In this document: positions 11,410-21,540 of the stretch, in pieces
Numbering within the stretch: position 1 is the first letter of the stretch
How the letters are laid out: each line of letters begins with the position of its first letter
NCBI GenBank assembly: GCA_024220505.1
Contig: JAKZZE010000026.1
Coordinates: 740,323-804,322, forward strand
Length of the DNA: 64,000 nt
Origin: Rhizopus arrhizus
Taxonomy: Eukaryota > Mucoromycota > Mucoromycetes > Mucorales > Rhizopodaceae
Reading direction: 5' to 3'
Made by a program: the position numbers and the translations under genes
The notes under the pieces: generated by a model
Told to the model about the DNA's origin: nothing
The model's input: the letters and a program-made list of their open reading frames with translations, nothing else
Database searches by the model: none

Positions 11410-14400
11410 TTAACGTCTGTTTCTTTTAGAGTTAGTTACACTGCGATGCACGTTTTTTCTTTTCTTAGTCGTATCTTTTTTAGGAACAAGTTGAACCTCG
11501 CGCGCTGGTTCTTGTTCACTTAGACGTGACCAATATTTTTGGATCGGTCTGTAATCATGGAAATGACTAGCCGGTTCCCAAGTGTCATCTTCTTCTCCAT
11601 AACCTTTCCATCGAACTTTATATAAGTAATTACCCGGTGATCCCTTATGGTGTAGAACTGCCTCAACATCGTATGATTCAGATTGATCAGTATTGGATAA
11701 GGATACTTCCTGGGAAATAACCTTTATTTGCGATGGAGGTACATCTCTTGGTAAGAGTGCTCCAGTTGCATCAACCAACACATATGAACCACCTTGAGTT
11801 TTTCTTTTGACAGTATAATTACCAACGTAGAGGGGATCACTTTTTGCAACACGGTTTACATTCTTGAGCGTGACTTGACTACCAGTGGGGATATCGGTTA
11901 GAATTCTGTGAGTTTGGTTGAACTTGTCTCGAGAAGCAGCTTGTGAAGTTTTTATTTTTTCACGAATAGCCGGTAAGACAGTGTCATTAAACTCGTTAAT
12001 TCTAGTTTCTAACTGTTTCATCGTTTCAGGCGATTTAGTTTTGTCCAGCACGTTATTATAATCCTTGTTTTCATTGGGACGTCTTGCAAACATCAATGAG
12101 AAAGGTCTAGTGCCGTGTAAAGCTGTATGCGTATTGTTGAGGGCTTCTTGGGTACTGTCAACATACAAGTCCCAATCCTCAGTTCTGCCTTGTAATCTTT
12201 TGTGCAAAATATTTTTTGCTTTGCCAACCCATCGTTCAACTATACCGTTAGCTCGGGGATGATAAGCTGATATGAGACGATGATCAATACCGGATGATTC
12301 AACATATAGTCTGACGAGTTCATTGACATACTCAGTACCATTATCACTTTGGATAATTTTTGGTCGACCGAAGAGCGATAAGATACTCCTTAATGCAAGT
12401 GCAATAGTGAGAGAGGATTTATCGGGCAAGGCTTTGAGTACACAATATCGTGTAAAGACGTCTACTACCAGAAGGATGTATTGATTACCTTGTACTGAAG
12501 TAGGGAAAGGTCCGGCTGTGTCGATACAGATGTGATCCCAAGGTGCATCAGCATAGATTGAGGTCAAGGGATTGTATCCGTGCTTTGCGATATTGAATTT
12601 TTGGCAATCAGGACAACTACGTATTATTTCAAGTGCATCTTCCTTGAGCTTTGTCCAGTGAATACCATCACTATGTAAAGCTGTTACGATTGCTTGAGCT
12701 CCACGGTGTCCTTCTAAATGTGTATCCATGAGTAGCTTTTGTCTGTCTTCTGGTGCTGGGGTCATCAAGTCAGCAGGCATCATCATTCTGGATGTAAGAA
12801 TTGATCCGTTAGAATTGATAATTTGGGAAGTGACGATTGTTTTGATGGTTTTATTATCCCCCTCCAGCGTTTTTTCAGGTTCAAAAAGACGCGACAAAGC
12901 ATCTGGTAGAATATTTTGAATACCAGGTCGATGGATGATTTTGAAGTTATAATCCAGTATAGTGTCCAGCCAATTGATCATCATAGCGTTAGCTACAGGC
13001 TGAGTGTGGAGATAAGTCAAGGCCTTGTGATCGGTGTATAAGGTGAACGGATTACCCCACAAAAATGGATGAAACTTCTTTAGTGCAAATATCACTGCTA
13101 ATAGCTCACGTTTAGTAGTAGAATAATTCTTTTCAGATGTAGAAAGTGAGCGTGCCATGAAACCGATATATCGTGTCTCATTTTTGATAACTTGGTAAAG
13201 AACAGCACCAATTGAATAGTTACTAGCATCAGTAGCAACATAAAAAGGTTGTTCTAGATCTGGATGATGAAGAAGTGGCGCAGAAGACAATAATGCCTTG
13301 ATCTTTTCAAAAGCTCTTTCTTGTTCAGATGTCCAAAGTTTATCAAGTTTACCTTCGAAACGTAATTTGTCCAAAGGTGCAGTGACTTCAGAAATATTTG
13401 GCAAGTATTTTCTAAAATAATTTACCAGTCCTAAAAAGCGTTGAATCTCTTTTCCAGATGAAGGTCTAGGCCAAGTCAAAGCGTTTGTAACTTTACGAGG
13501 ATCGAGTCGAGACCCTTTGGCATCAACACAGAACCCAAGCAAGTAAACAGTAGACTGCGCAAAATGACACTTGTCTGGGTTAAGGATCAAATTCACTTTA
13601 GTTAATCTCTGAATTATGTTTTGCACATGTGTGATGTGTTCCTCATAAGACTTGGAAAATATGATGATATCATCAACAAAAGCCTGTGCATAAGGTAAAT
13701 CACGTAACACTATATTAATCACTCGTTGATAACGGGAAGCAATATGTTTCAAACCAAATGGACAACCTCTAAATTGGTATTGTTGACCTTCAAAAGTGAA
13801 TGTGGTCTTAATACGATCAGGCTCATAGATTTGGAATCGATGAAATGCTTGTCGAAGATCAAGAGTGGTAAAGATAGTTGATCCTTGTAATCGATCGAAA
13901 ATCTCTTCAATCTTTGGAATAGGATGTCTATCATTTGACACAAGAATAGAATTTAACAAGCGAGGATCGAGACAGGGTCGATGTCCTGTGAGATTACCAA
14001 GCAAGTCTTTCTTAGATGCCAATGTTAAAGGAGAATTCCAATCTGAATTAGGTGATGCACGTTCAATAACTTCATCCTTTAACCAAGTGTCAATACATTC
14101 ACGCATGATTGGTAGTAATTTAAAAGGAGTACGATATGGTGCACGGTAAGCAGTTTTTCCTTTAACAGTATCTAAACGTATAACTGACTCGGGTACAGTA
14201 CAAAATGAATTCTTTGGTATTAAGGCATTTTGATCAACAAATGGTTTAACAGCATTATGGAAATGAGCTTGTTGCTCAGGTGTACCGAAAGGAGCTTTGT
14301 TAGGTTCAGGTGTATCATCCGTAATCTCTTTGTCAATAACTGGTGCAAGATTAGGATGTCTGATAGCTAAGTTGGTAACAAGAATGTTTAACTTGTGCAT

Positions 14401-16266
14401 CAGATCTAATCCTATTACAACTTCAGTATCCAAGGAAAGAGGAAGGACTTCAAAAGAATGGGATGTATGAATAAGATTTTTATCATTATCACCGTAAATA
14501 ACACTTAATGGAAATTTGGTTGTACCGAAACGTTTACTAACATTATCACTTGTAGCAAGAATAACGGAACCAGATACATTTCTATCAACTGCAATATTGT
14601 ATTTATTAACAAAATTTGTGTCTATCGAGCTAAAAGAAGAACCACTATCAACTAGGGCCATAGTGTTCACATTTTCTATAGTGATAGGTACAATTAAAGA
14701 ATGGTTAGTACTTTTAAATACTTCATTCTGTTTTGTTAATTTCTTACAATCATAGTTAACTGGATAACCCTCGTCATCCACGTCCATCAAGTTGCTATCA
14801 CCACTAGACATCTTGGAAGATGCCTGTTGTAGTCTAGCTTGAGGAGTGATGGTGAGGTTAGGCTTGCTACCATTGGACCTTGAAGTGTCCAAGCGAACAG
14901 AACGGATGGCCTTGGTTGGACCTTGATAGGGCTTATCCCGAGGACAGTGAGCAGCATGTTCTTTGGACCATGGAACATTACCCAAACAGCGATAACAATT
15001 CTTGGCAGCAGAGACAAATGATAAAGGTCGACTGGATGTAGCAGGAAGAGAGATCACCGAGGAAGAGTTTTGCTTCAGCAAGTCCTTGTACTTATTGCAC
15101 CTTTCAGTGGGATGATTAGCAATACCATGGATGGCACAGCGGAACTTGTTCTTCATACTGCCCATAGAGACTCTTTTAATATTGGCAAGTTGGTTATTTA
15201 ATGTTTCCAAATTGTTTGGATTGTACTTCGATGCTTCTGTTCCTTTTGAAAGGAGAGGCGAGGATGAAGTTTTTAATCCAGAATCTTGACGATTAGATGA
15301 GCCGCTATCTGAACAAAGGTTTGATGACAGGACCATCCGTGCTTTGGCAGCAACTTTTGCCACAGAGTCTTGTTGATCTCGACCAAGGTTTAGCAAGGAA
15401 CGAGAGACCTCCTGACGTAAAAAGCCTGGTAAAGCACGCTTGTAAATGGAAGCAGTCTTGATGTCATCATCCCATTTAGCAGCCCGTCGAATGCGTTGAA
15501 ATCGATCTGTAAAGGCTTCGATCGACTCAGTTGGAAGCATTTTCAATGATAAGAGTTGATCCATGTACTCTAATTCTTGAGCTACGTCTTGAGCGGCATA
15601 GGTCTTGACAATGATCTTTCTTACTTCAGACCAGGTCAAACTACGCCCTTTTAGCACCTCGTTAAACCATGACCGCTGATCTCGGTTCATCTTGATTGGG
15701 ACCAGGCGAGACCAACTAGAATCGATAGATAGACCGTTTGACTCGATGATTAAGGAGAAGGTGTCAAGTAAGTCTTCTACAGAGTCGTGTACATCGGCAT
15801 CTTTTCTCCAGATATTACCCCTCCATTGCCAGATAGGAAGATCAGGTGGGATAATGTGAGCCGATCGAGGGTTAAGAGCAGTACTTGAGAGGCCAGAACT
15901 GAAAGCAGCATTACCTACCGGTGTAGGAGGAGTAATACAGAAAGCTTGAGCATCATCTAAAAACTGGATACAGTTCTTTATATTAACTGCTTGTTCTTGT
16001 AGCTTGGTTAGCTCTTCTTGAGGAGCTCCAGTCACCACAGCACGAGCGATCTGTTGTCTAAGGTCTGTCAAAGTAACTCTTAGACCCATAACAGCATCAA
16101 TAGAGGGATCTTCTTTTAATTCAAAACGGTTTGAAGTAGTAAAAGCAGCCTCTTCAACAATAGCCATTTCTATGTCTTCACTGACTCTTGACGTCTCTTC
16201 TTGTTTATCAATGTTACCTTTTTCATTAAGGGAAGGAACTTGAGTGGATTGATCGTTGTCAGCCAT
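11410..16266 (-). CDS. Gypsy-1 Gag-Pol polyprotein with chromodomain
   Basis: One 1618-aa reading frame encodes everything Gypsy-1 needs to assemble particles, copy its RNA and integrate. The ATG at 16266 is the first one after the LTR. Domains in order: Gag (1 to about 400), a zinc-knuckle-like CYRC...H...C (about 420-445), aspartic protease with LVDSGSS (about 539), reverse transcriptase with FVDD (about 865), RNase H with TDAS (about 1012), integrase HHCC zinc finger (about 1185-1225) and catalytic D, D, E in CIDTAG, QSDNG and GIVERW (about 1249, 1308, 1340), then a chromodomain (about 1530-1580, KVRWKGYGEEDDTWEP). Gag and Pol are fused without a frameshift. Chromodomains direct related integrases to marked chromatin, so this copy may prefer heterochromatin. 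All catalytic residues are present. Confidence 0.95.
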   Translation of the reverse strand: MADNDQSTQVPSLNEKGNIDKQEETSRVSEDIEMAIVEEAAFTTSNRFELKEDPSIDAVMGLRVTLTDLRQQIARAVVTGAPQEELTKLQEQAVNIKNCIQFLDDAQAFCITPPTPVGNAAFSSGLSSTALNPRSAHIIPPDLPIWQWRGNIWRKDADVHDSVEDLLDTFSLIIESNGLSIDSSWSRLVPIKMNRDQRSWFNEVLKGRSLTWSEVRKIIVKTYAAQDVAQELEYMDQLLSLKMLPTESIEAFTDRFQRIRRAAKWDDDIKTASIYKRALPGFLRQEVSRSLLNLGRDQQDSVAKVAAKARMVLSSNLCSDSGSSNRQDSGLKTSSSPLLSKGTEASKYNPNNLETLNNQLANIKRVSMGSMKNKFRCAIHGIANHPTERCNKYKDLLKQNSSSVISLPATSSRPLSFVSAAKNCYRCLGNVPWSKEHAAHCPRDKPYQGPTKAIRSVRLDTSRSNGSKPNLTITPQARLQQASSKMSSGDSNLMDVDDEGYPVNYDCKKLTKQNEVFKSTNHSLIVPITIENVNTMALVDSGSSFSSIDTNFVNKYNIAVDRNVSGSVILATSDNVSKRFGTTKFPLSVIYGDNDKNLIHTSHSFEVLPLSLDTEVVIGLDLMHKLNILVTNLAIRHPNLAPVIDKEITDDTPEPNKAPFGTPEQQAHFHNAVKPFVDQNALIPKNSFCTVPESVIRLDTVKGKTAYRAPYRTPFKLLPIMRECIDTWLKDEVIERASPNSDWNSPLTLASKKDLLGNLTGHRPCLDPRLLNSILVSNDRHPIPKIEEIFDRLQGSTIFTTLDLRQAFHRFQIYEPDRIKTTFTFEGQQYQFRGCPFGLKHIASRYQRVINIVLRDLPYAQAFVDDIIIFSKSYEEHITHVQNIIQRLTKVNLILNPDKCHFAQSTVYLLGFCVDAKGSRLDPRKVTNALTWPRPSSGKEIQRFLGLVNYFRKYLPNISEVTAPLDKLRFEGKLDKLWTSEQERAFEKIKALLSSAPLLHHPDLEQPFYVATDASNYSIGAVLYQVIKNETRYIGFMARSLSTSEKNYSTTKRELLAVIFALKKFHPFLWGNPFTLYTDHKALTYLHTQPVANAMMINWLDTILDYNFKIIHRPGIQNILPDALSRLFEPEKTLEGDNKTIKTIVTSQIINSNGSILTSRMMMPADLMTPAPEDRQKLLMDTHLEGHRGAQAIVTALHSDGIHWTKLKEDALEIIRSCPDCQKFNIAKHGYNPLTSIYADAPWDHICIDTAGPFPTSVQGNQYILLVVDVFTRYCVLKALPDKSSLTIALALRSILSLFGRPKIIQSDNGTEYVNELVRLYVESSGIDHRLISAYHPRANGIVERWVGKAKNILHKRLQGRTEDWDLYVDSTQEALNNTHTALHGTRPFSLMFARRPNENKDYNNVLDKTKSPETMKQLETRINEFNDTVLPAIREKIKTSQAASRDKFNQTHRILTDIPTGSQVTLKNVNRVAKSDPLYVGNYTVKRKTQGGSYVLVDATGALLPRDVPPSQIKVISQEVSLSNTDQSESYDVEAVLHHKGSPGNYLYKVRWKGYGEEDDTWEPASHFHDYRPIQKYWSRLSEQEPAREVQLVPKKDTTKKRKNVHRSVTNSKRNRR

Positions 16267-16309
16267 ATTTTGCAATTTTAAACAAGCGTTCAGAATTCGT
16301 TAAAAAAAA

Positions 16310-16650
16310 TGAAGTGTTTTAAGTATTCAAAAATAAGATAAAGAAGAATTAACGAGACCGAACAATAGTTCTAAAGTCGAATACTTTTATTAAAGAAAGA
16401 TTTCAAGGCTATTTATATTAGTTGAGCAAGACCTGAGATTAGATGACAAAAATAGTTATGACCGATATGATTTGACATGTATAAGAAAAATTTTATAGAC
16501 TGATGTTAATAATCAACTGTTGAGATGAAAGTGAAACTTGGCTGTTTAGGGCAGTGATAATTATCAGGTTCTATTCTTATTCAAACTCATTTGTAAAGAT
16601 TTAGTCCAGAATGATAAGACTGTATCTTATTGACATGTCAAAACATGACA
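16310..16650 (-). repeat. Gypsy-1 5' LTR
   Basis: 341 bp, indistinguishable by eye from the 3' LTR at 10644-10984. It should drive transcription leftward on the minus strand. Confidence 0.94.
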
Positions 16651-17264
16651 ACTTGTATATGATTGACTGCGATTGACTGTGATTTAGTTCCTGGATTTAA
16701 TATAATTTAACCGTGCAATTACGCAGCATCTTATCCTTAATGAAGATTATCCGAATTAACCTGTAGCCTATCTATTGGATATATTTTACATGTAGCTTAT
16801 TAATACTGTTTTCATATCGAGTTATGAATGATGGATACATCACTTGTAAGTTGTTGTTTTATATAGAATTTAAGCAGATGCTTGTTAAGTAGTGACCACC
16901 AGATCTTATGTGTAAGATCAATACGATGATTCTTGATAAAAGTTAGAGTAGAATAAAAGTTGTAGTGAACAGGGACTTTCTTGTTAAAGTTTGTTTATTA
17001 TTGAGTAAAAATATATAATTTATTTAAACTGACTGACAATTTCTTCACAAAAAGATGGTATATATATATGAATAATATTTTTTTGTTTTCTTTTTAGCTT
17101 TTCTTATTTTTTGACTTTTTTTATATTTTCAACTTTTTTATCTTTTTAACATTTTTTTTTATATTTTTAATTTTTTTTATCTTTCTGACTTGACTCGGCT
17201 AATCTCTGTGTATCCTTATTACCATTTTCGTTACATCATCATTGTTCTGAACTGTAAATTACAG

Positions 17265-18116
17265 TGTAACTTGTTAGTACTTGGGATTTGGATTGTGTTA
17301 AAGTGTTGTAGATTTGTTTAGTTTGAGGTTTGAAGCCTTGAATGACTTGAGTTTGATTACTTGAGTGAAATTTTAACAGTTCTTTTGATATAGTAATTTG
17401 ATTTTAAGTAGTGACCACCAGATCTTTATAGATCAATAAGGTTAGGAGTAAGATTGTTTAATAAAAGATAAAAATAAAAGGGATCTTTCTTGATTCGTGA
17501 TAATTCAGGTATCAGATCAGAAAAAATAAGTAAAAATAAAAAGAAAAGAAAAGGTGTTTGTGACCCAATAAGAAACAATTGCTTTTAAGCGCAAGAAGAT
17601 TTTGTTTATTGAATGTGAATTGGATTCAAATTGGATGTCTGTATTTTGGTTAAAAATATTCATCTTATTTATATAAAAAAAAAGGTGTGGCTTATTGTTT
17701 ATGTTGTTTGTTATCTATGTCGCTGGACATCAAAATTGGTTCTTGTGATCATCATTGTTCTCAGGATCCAAAATTTCATCATTTGTGCTACAACAGTTCA
17801 TGTTCTTCATCCAAACTGTATCGGGGACTAAACCATTGTTCGTGTTGTAAATTTTTCTTCTTTATGTATATAGCTTGTTTGCGGGTTTACTTTTGTAAGT
17901 AAATAAGTATTGTCGGTAGTGACCACCAGATCTTGTTAAGTAGATCAAACTTGTTAAAATAGGCTAAACTCTTGAGGTTTAGGAATAGGTTTACAATGAA
18001 GTTGATTTAGCTTCAAGGGACTTCAGTATTTTGAATAGAACACAGACCAAAGGGTTTCTTTTGAACGCTTGATGGTTTTATTGGTTTATAAAATAAAGAA
18101 AAGATAAAAAGAATAT
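17265..18116 (-). repeat. LTR-like module D, second copy, and adjoining LTR sequence
   Basis: Repeats the 9281 module, then at about 17846 changes into another LTR-like sequence (TGTAAATTTTTC). GTGACCACCAGATC modules occur near 17411 and 17921. The end of this host LTR probably lies beyond Gypsy-2, at about 36114-36420, but I could not prove the boundary. No coding capacity. Confidence 0.5.
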
Positions 18117-18599
18117 TGTTATTTTATTATGGTTGGCTTGTAGGTTTGTGTTTTAATAGAGTAAGTTTGCTTGTAAAGCTTGATTGTAAGGTTAAGATAG
18201 CCTTGTAAGTTGTTGTTTTATATAGAATTTAAGCAGATGCTTGTTAAGTAGTGACCACCAGATCTTATTTGTAAGATCAATACGATGTTTCTTGATAAAA
18301 TAATATAAAAAGTAAAGTAAAAGTTGTAGTGAACAGGGACTTTCTTGTTAAAGTTTGTTAATTATTGAGTAAAAATATATGATTTATTTAAACTGACTGA
18401 CAATTTCTTCACAAAAAGATGGGTTATATATATGAATAATATTTTTTTGTTTTCTTTTTAGCTTTTCTTATTTTTTTGACTTTTTTTATATTTTCAACTT
18501 TTTTATCTTTTTAACATTTTTTTTTATATTTTTAATTTTTTTATCTTTCTGACTTGACTCGGCTAATCTCTGTGTATCCTTATTACCATTTTTGTTACA
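18117..18599 (-). repeat. Solo LTR, family f, clean copy, 483 bp
   Basis: Starts TGTTATTTTATT and ends TTTGTTACA. The flanks ATAT and ATGT are a one-mismatch 4-bp duplication. This copy serves as the uninterrupted reference for the family-f LTRs at 10325-17235 and 32281-36048, including the empty TA site used by T6 near 18428. Confidence 0.8.
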
Positions 18600-18670
18600 A
18601 TGTAATATTCTGTAATAAAGAAAAGTAAAGTGAAGTGAAGTGAAGTGAAAATAGGGATAAGATATGAGGG

Positions 18671-19253
18671 TGTGAGATTGGAGTTTGTAAGGTTTTTATA
18701 GTGTTAAATAGGTTTGATTTAAGAGAGTCTTGATATAAGATCAAAGGTTTAGGTAGGATTTGATTCCAAAAAGAGTAGTGATTTGAATATAATTTCGCTT
18801 GTAATAAGTGACCACCAGATCTTATAAGTAGATCAAACTGTTGTGAATAAAATAAAGTAAAAAGATAAAAAAAAAGGGATTACAATGAAGTGTATTTGCT
18901 TCAAGGGACTTCTTGTTCTTGATATTTGATAAAATAAAAGAAAAACAAAAGAGATTTACTTTGTATGATATTTATTAAAATAATCAAAAAGTAAAGTAAA
19001 TAAGTGAAGTAAAACAAAAGTTAAAAGTGAAGTAAGTAAGTCAAGAGTAAGTATAAGAAATATTGAAGTTATTTATATGTTTTTGGCTTTTCTGATTATA
19101 TGCTGTTTTTGATGATTTTGTGGATATTCTGTATTTTTTTGTATTTTTCTGGATTTATCTGTATTCATACGTATTTGTTTGTATTTTCCTGGATTTGAAT
19201 TAGTTGGAGAGAGAAAAGTCAAATGCTGCAAAAGTTTACTGCATTGTGTTACA
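18671..19253 (-). repeat. Gypsy-2 3' LTR, 583 bp
   Basis: Runs from TGTGAGATTGG to GTGTTACA on the plus strand. It contains the GTGACCACCAGATC module near 18810 and a TATA-like box (minus strand) near 19075. A minus-strand AATAAA is near 18973. Confidence 0.9.
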
Positions 19254-20075
19254 GATGCCCGGGGTGGACAAAAGTTCGTCCTCGAACGTTCCATGGCGTG
19301 GGACATGTAAGTGGGCCCAAGAGTCTTCTTGTTTTATTACTTTCTTTAGGATGGGATCGATTCGTCCCTCTATGAGTATATCTTTCAATTGGTGATGCTT
19401 GGCGTTGAGATATCTGTTGACACTAGCTTGAGTGGCATTAGGGCGTTGGAACACGAAGTGACTCCATCGATTGACTTGTGTCGCTAATTCTTCAATAGCT
19501 TTTTGTTTCTTCTTATGGGCACGTTTGAGATCTTGTTGTGCTTTCTTATATTCTGAATATGCTTCCAGGATGTATTCTTTGGTGATATTTGCGGCTTCCA
19601 TATTACCTTTTTGCCAGTCTTCTAGCAATAAATCATTCCATTCTTTGATACTTTGGTCGGAACAAGGATAATAAGGCAGTGGGTTATGTAAGGTGTTGAT
19701 ATGAGCAATGGTAGGTTGCAGAATTTCTTCAAAAGAGGTTGGAGTTGGCCAATCCATGATTTGTGCTTGCTCCTTTACTCTTTCTTGGATTACCTTTGCA
19801 AAATATATGGCACTGTTATGTGTTGTGGGTTCCATCCCTTCATCAACTTCAAGAACTAGACAATCAAATTCTTTGAAATCATCTTGACAACATTGTAGCC
19901 ATTGTTCAAGAGCCATAACCAAATCTTCGTATCCTTCTTGCTGATAAAAGGTATGAAAGTAATCCTGCAGCATGTTCTTGTAATATTCATCAGGATCAGC
20001 AAAATCTTCTTTCTTGGGTGCATAGGGTCTCCACCAGGATCCCTTGTTATTTTCAGTGTACAGGTTTGTATTCAT
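19236..20075 (-). CDS. Gypsy-2 extra ORF in the env position, function unknown
   Basis: A 279-aa protein between integrase and the 3' LTR, with its stop codon 15 bp inside the LTR. It is acidic in the N-terminal half. Residues around 170-205 (EYKKAQQDLKRAHKKKQKAIEE is a representative charged stretch, shortened here in meaning, not a motif) suggest a coiled coil. It ends with HGTFEDELLSTPG, encoded by the purine-rich tract next to the LTR. I see no signal peptide, no membrane segment and no cysteine pattern, so it is not an envelope glycoprotein. It is undisrupted although pol is broken. I do not recognise the family. Confidence 0.7.
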   Translation of the reverse strand: MNTNLYTENNKGSWWRPYAPKKEDFADPDEYYKNMLQDYFHTFYQQEGYEDLVMALEQWLQCCQDDFKEFDCLVLEVDEGMEPTTHNSAIYFAKVIQERVKEQAQIMDWPTPTSFEEILQPTIAHINTLHNPLPYYPCSDQSIKEWNDLLLEDWQKGNMEAANITKEYILEAYSEYKKAQQDLKRAHKKKQKAIEELATQVNRWSHFVFQRPNATQASVNRYLNAKHHQLKDILIEGRIDPILKKVIKQEDSWAHLHVPRHGTFEDELLSTPGICNTMQ

Positions 20076-20193
20076 TTTCCTTTTCTTGAGTTTGTCTTCT
20101 TGGATAAATAGATGATTATATATTTTTTTGTAGTATTTATATTATTTCTATATTTTTGTGCTTGTGAATTTTTTTTTTTTTTATAACAAAGTT

Positions 20194-21540
20194 TTAGTCA
20201 AAGAGTTCCTTTGTTTCATCATCTAAGACACTTGAAACAATCCGCTGATGTTCTGTTCTCCATTGGGTATTTGGTATCGAATAAGGTTTTAACCTATTCC
20301 CATGTACTCTTTTAATTCTTGTGTCTTGTACTTCGGTATTTTTAATATGATAAGTTCCTTTGCCTAAAGCTTGGTGTATGATGTATGGTCCTTCCCATTT
20401 GTCTTGAAGTTTTCCAGACCATGAAGTTGATAAGTAATCCTTATATAACAGCACGACATCACCTAATTTGAATGGTGGTTTTAATTCTTTTCTTTGATCG
20501 AGGATCTTATTTTCTATCGCCTTTTTCTGTGCATTCTGTGTGGTCTTTATTGCTTTGGCTGCTTGTTCCCTTATACGATTGAGACTATGCAACTGATGAG
20601 CGGTGCGATGGAATAAGATAGCTTCAAACTTTGGTGAGTTTCTCTCATGGATCAAGTGATTCATGTCAAATGGTGTTTTAGGTTCATATCCGTATGTCAG
20701 ATAGAATGGACTTTGCTTTGTAGTAGCTTGTTTCATTGATCTGTAAGCGAATAAGGTAGCGGGTAAATATTGGTCCCAGTCTTTCTTTTCTTCATCTGAA
20801 CGTCGTTGCAATATTTGTCCAAGAGTTTTATTGAAACGTTCTATGAGTCCATTACTCTGTGGATTGTATGGTGTGGTTGTTTTGTGTATAATTGAGTAAT
20901 TTCGGCAGACTTGTCGAATTAGATCGCTAACAAAAGGCTTTCCATTATCAGAGATGATAATAGTTGGGCAGCCATGTCTACAAATAATTTCTTCGTATAG
21001 GAATAACGCTATTTCCGATGCAGTTTGAAATCTCATTGGCCTGGCCTCTACATATTTTGTAAGGTAGTCAATTCCAGCAATTATATAACGATAGCCTGCT
21101 CTTGATGCTTGTACGTGCTTAACATCTAGTGCTATACGATCAAAGGGTTTCTTCGACACTGGTACTGGATATAATTCTTCATTAAGGCTTTTACTTCCAT
21201 ATACTTGGCATCGAGGGCATTTTTTGACGTATTCTTGGATATCTTGTGACATTTTTTCCCAGTAGTATCTTGTTGCAATTTTGTGTAGCGTATTGTTATA
21301 AGCAAGATGTCCTCCTAAAGGATGTTGATGGTAGGTATGAATAATGTTTTCAGCCTCTTCCTTATTTAAAACTTTGCGAATGATCCCATTGGATGTGTTG
21401 TAGCGATACAAAGTATCTTTATATATTGTATAATTGATTGATTCTCTTTCAAGATATTTTATCATTTTTGTTGATATGTTATCAGGTATTTTTAGTGTGA
21501 GTAAATATTGTTTCATCTTTTTCATTTTTTCTTCTTCCAT
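20194..21540 (-). CDS. Gypsy-2 integrase as a separate ORF
   Basis: A 448-aa integrase that would join reverse-transcribed cDNA to the chromosome. It has its own ATG at 21540. An HHCC zinc-binding region (HQHPLGGH to CPRCQ) lies around residues 70-113. The catalytic triad is D in IALDVKH (about 139), D in IISDNGKP (about 199) and E in NGLIERF (about 235). A GPY-type C-terminal module (GPYIIHQ) lies around 390, and no chromodomain follows. Unlike usual Ty3 elements, it is not fused to RNase H: a stop at 21739 and 198 bp of A-rich spacer intervene. All catalytic residues are intact. Confidence 0.88.
   Translation of the reverse strand: MEEEKMKKMKQYLLTLKIPDNISTKMIKYLERESINYTIYKDTLYRYNTSNGIIRKVLNKEEAENIIHTYHQHPLGGHLAYNNTLHKIATRYYWEKMSQDIQEYVKKCPRCQVYGSKSLNEELYPVPVSKKPFDRIALDVKHVQASRAGYRYIIAGIDYLTKYVEARPMRFQTASEIALFLYEEIICRHGCPTIIISDNGKPFVSDLIRQVCRNYSIIHKTTTPYNPQSNGLIERFNKTLGQILQRRSDEEKKDWDQYLPATLFAYRSMKQATTKQSPFYLTYGYEPKTPFDMNHLIHERNSPKFEAILFHRTAHQLHSLNRIREQAAKAIKTTQNAQKKAIENKILDQRKELKPPFKLGDVVLLYKDYLSTSWSGKLQDKWEGPYIIHQALGKGTYHIKNTEVQDTRIKRVHGNRLKPYSIPNTQWRTEHQRIVSSVLDDETKELFD

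Larger units (their letters stand above)
10644..16650 (-). mobile_element. Gypsy-1, intact Ty3/gypsy chromovirus-type retrotransposon, 6007 bp
   Basis: Two 341-bp LTRs, which look identical when read side by side, bound a single Gag-Pol ORF. The target duplication ACTTG sits at 10639-10643 and 16651-16655. A purine-rich stretch (GGAAGGGGG in the element sense, near 10987-10995) abuts the 3' LTR. The leader between the 5' LTR and the start codon is only 43 nt and begins with eight T residues rather than a TGG primer-binding site. The element looks recently inserted and structurally complete. Confidence 0.95.
10416..16842 (-). repeat. Solo LTR, family c, split by Gypsy-1
   Basis: The two halves (10416-10643 and 16656-16842) add up to 415 bp, the same as the copy at 4467-4881. 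CTTGT is duplicated at 10411-10415 and 16843-16847. The empty site is at 18202-18206 in the clean family-f LTR. Confidence 0.93.
10325..17235 (-). repeat. LTR, family f, carrying LTR c and Gypsy-1
   Basis: Starts TGTTATATG and ends TTCGTTACA, with TCAT duplicated at 10321-10324 and 17236-17239. The clean family-f copy at 18117-18599 shows the uninterrupted order. Net length is about 480 bp once the insert at 10416-16842 is removed. Confidence 0.84.
9281..17263 (-). repeat. LTR-like module D, first copy, heavily nested
   Basis: Starts TGTAACTTGTTAGTACTTGG, and a second copy of the same sequence starts at 17265. Its own segments are about 9281-9685, 10238-10324 and 17236-17263. The rest is inserted LTR i and the LTR f nest. 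I did not find a matching target duplication, so the outer ends are provisional. The module GTGACCACCAGATC is near 9427. Confidence 0.5.

Noticed and set aside
7037..18850. Recurrent GTGACCACCAGATC motif as a CRISPR-like array
   Set aside because: Spacing is hundreds of bases and irregular, and each copy lies inside an LTR.
19236..20075. Reading the Gypsy-2 extra ORF as an envelope glycoprotein
   Set aside because: No signal peptide, membrane anchor or cysteine pattern is present.
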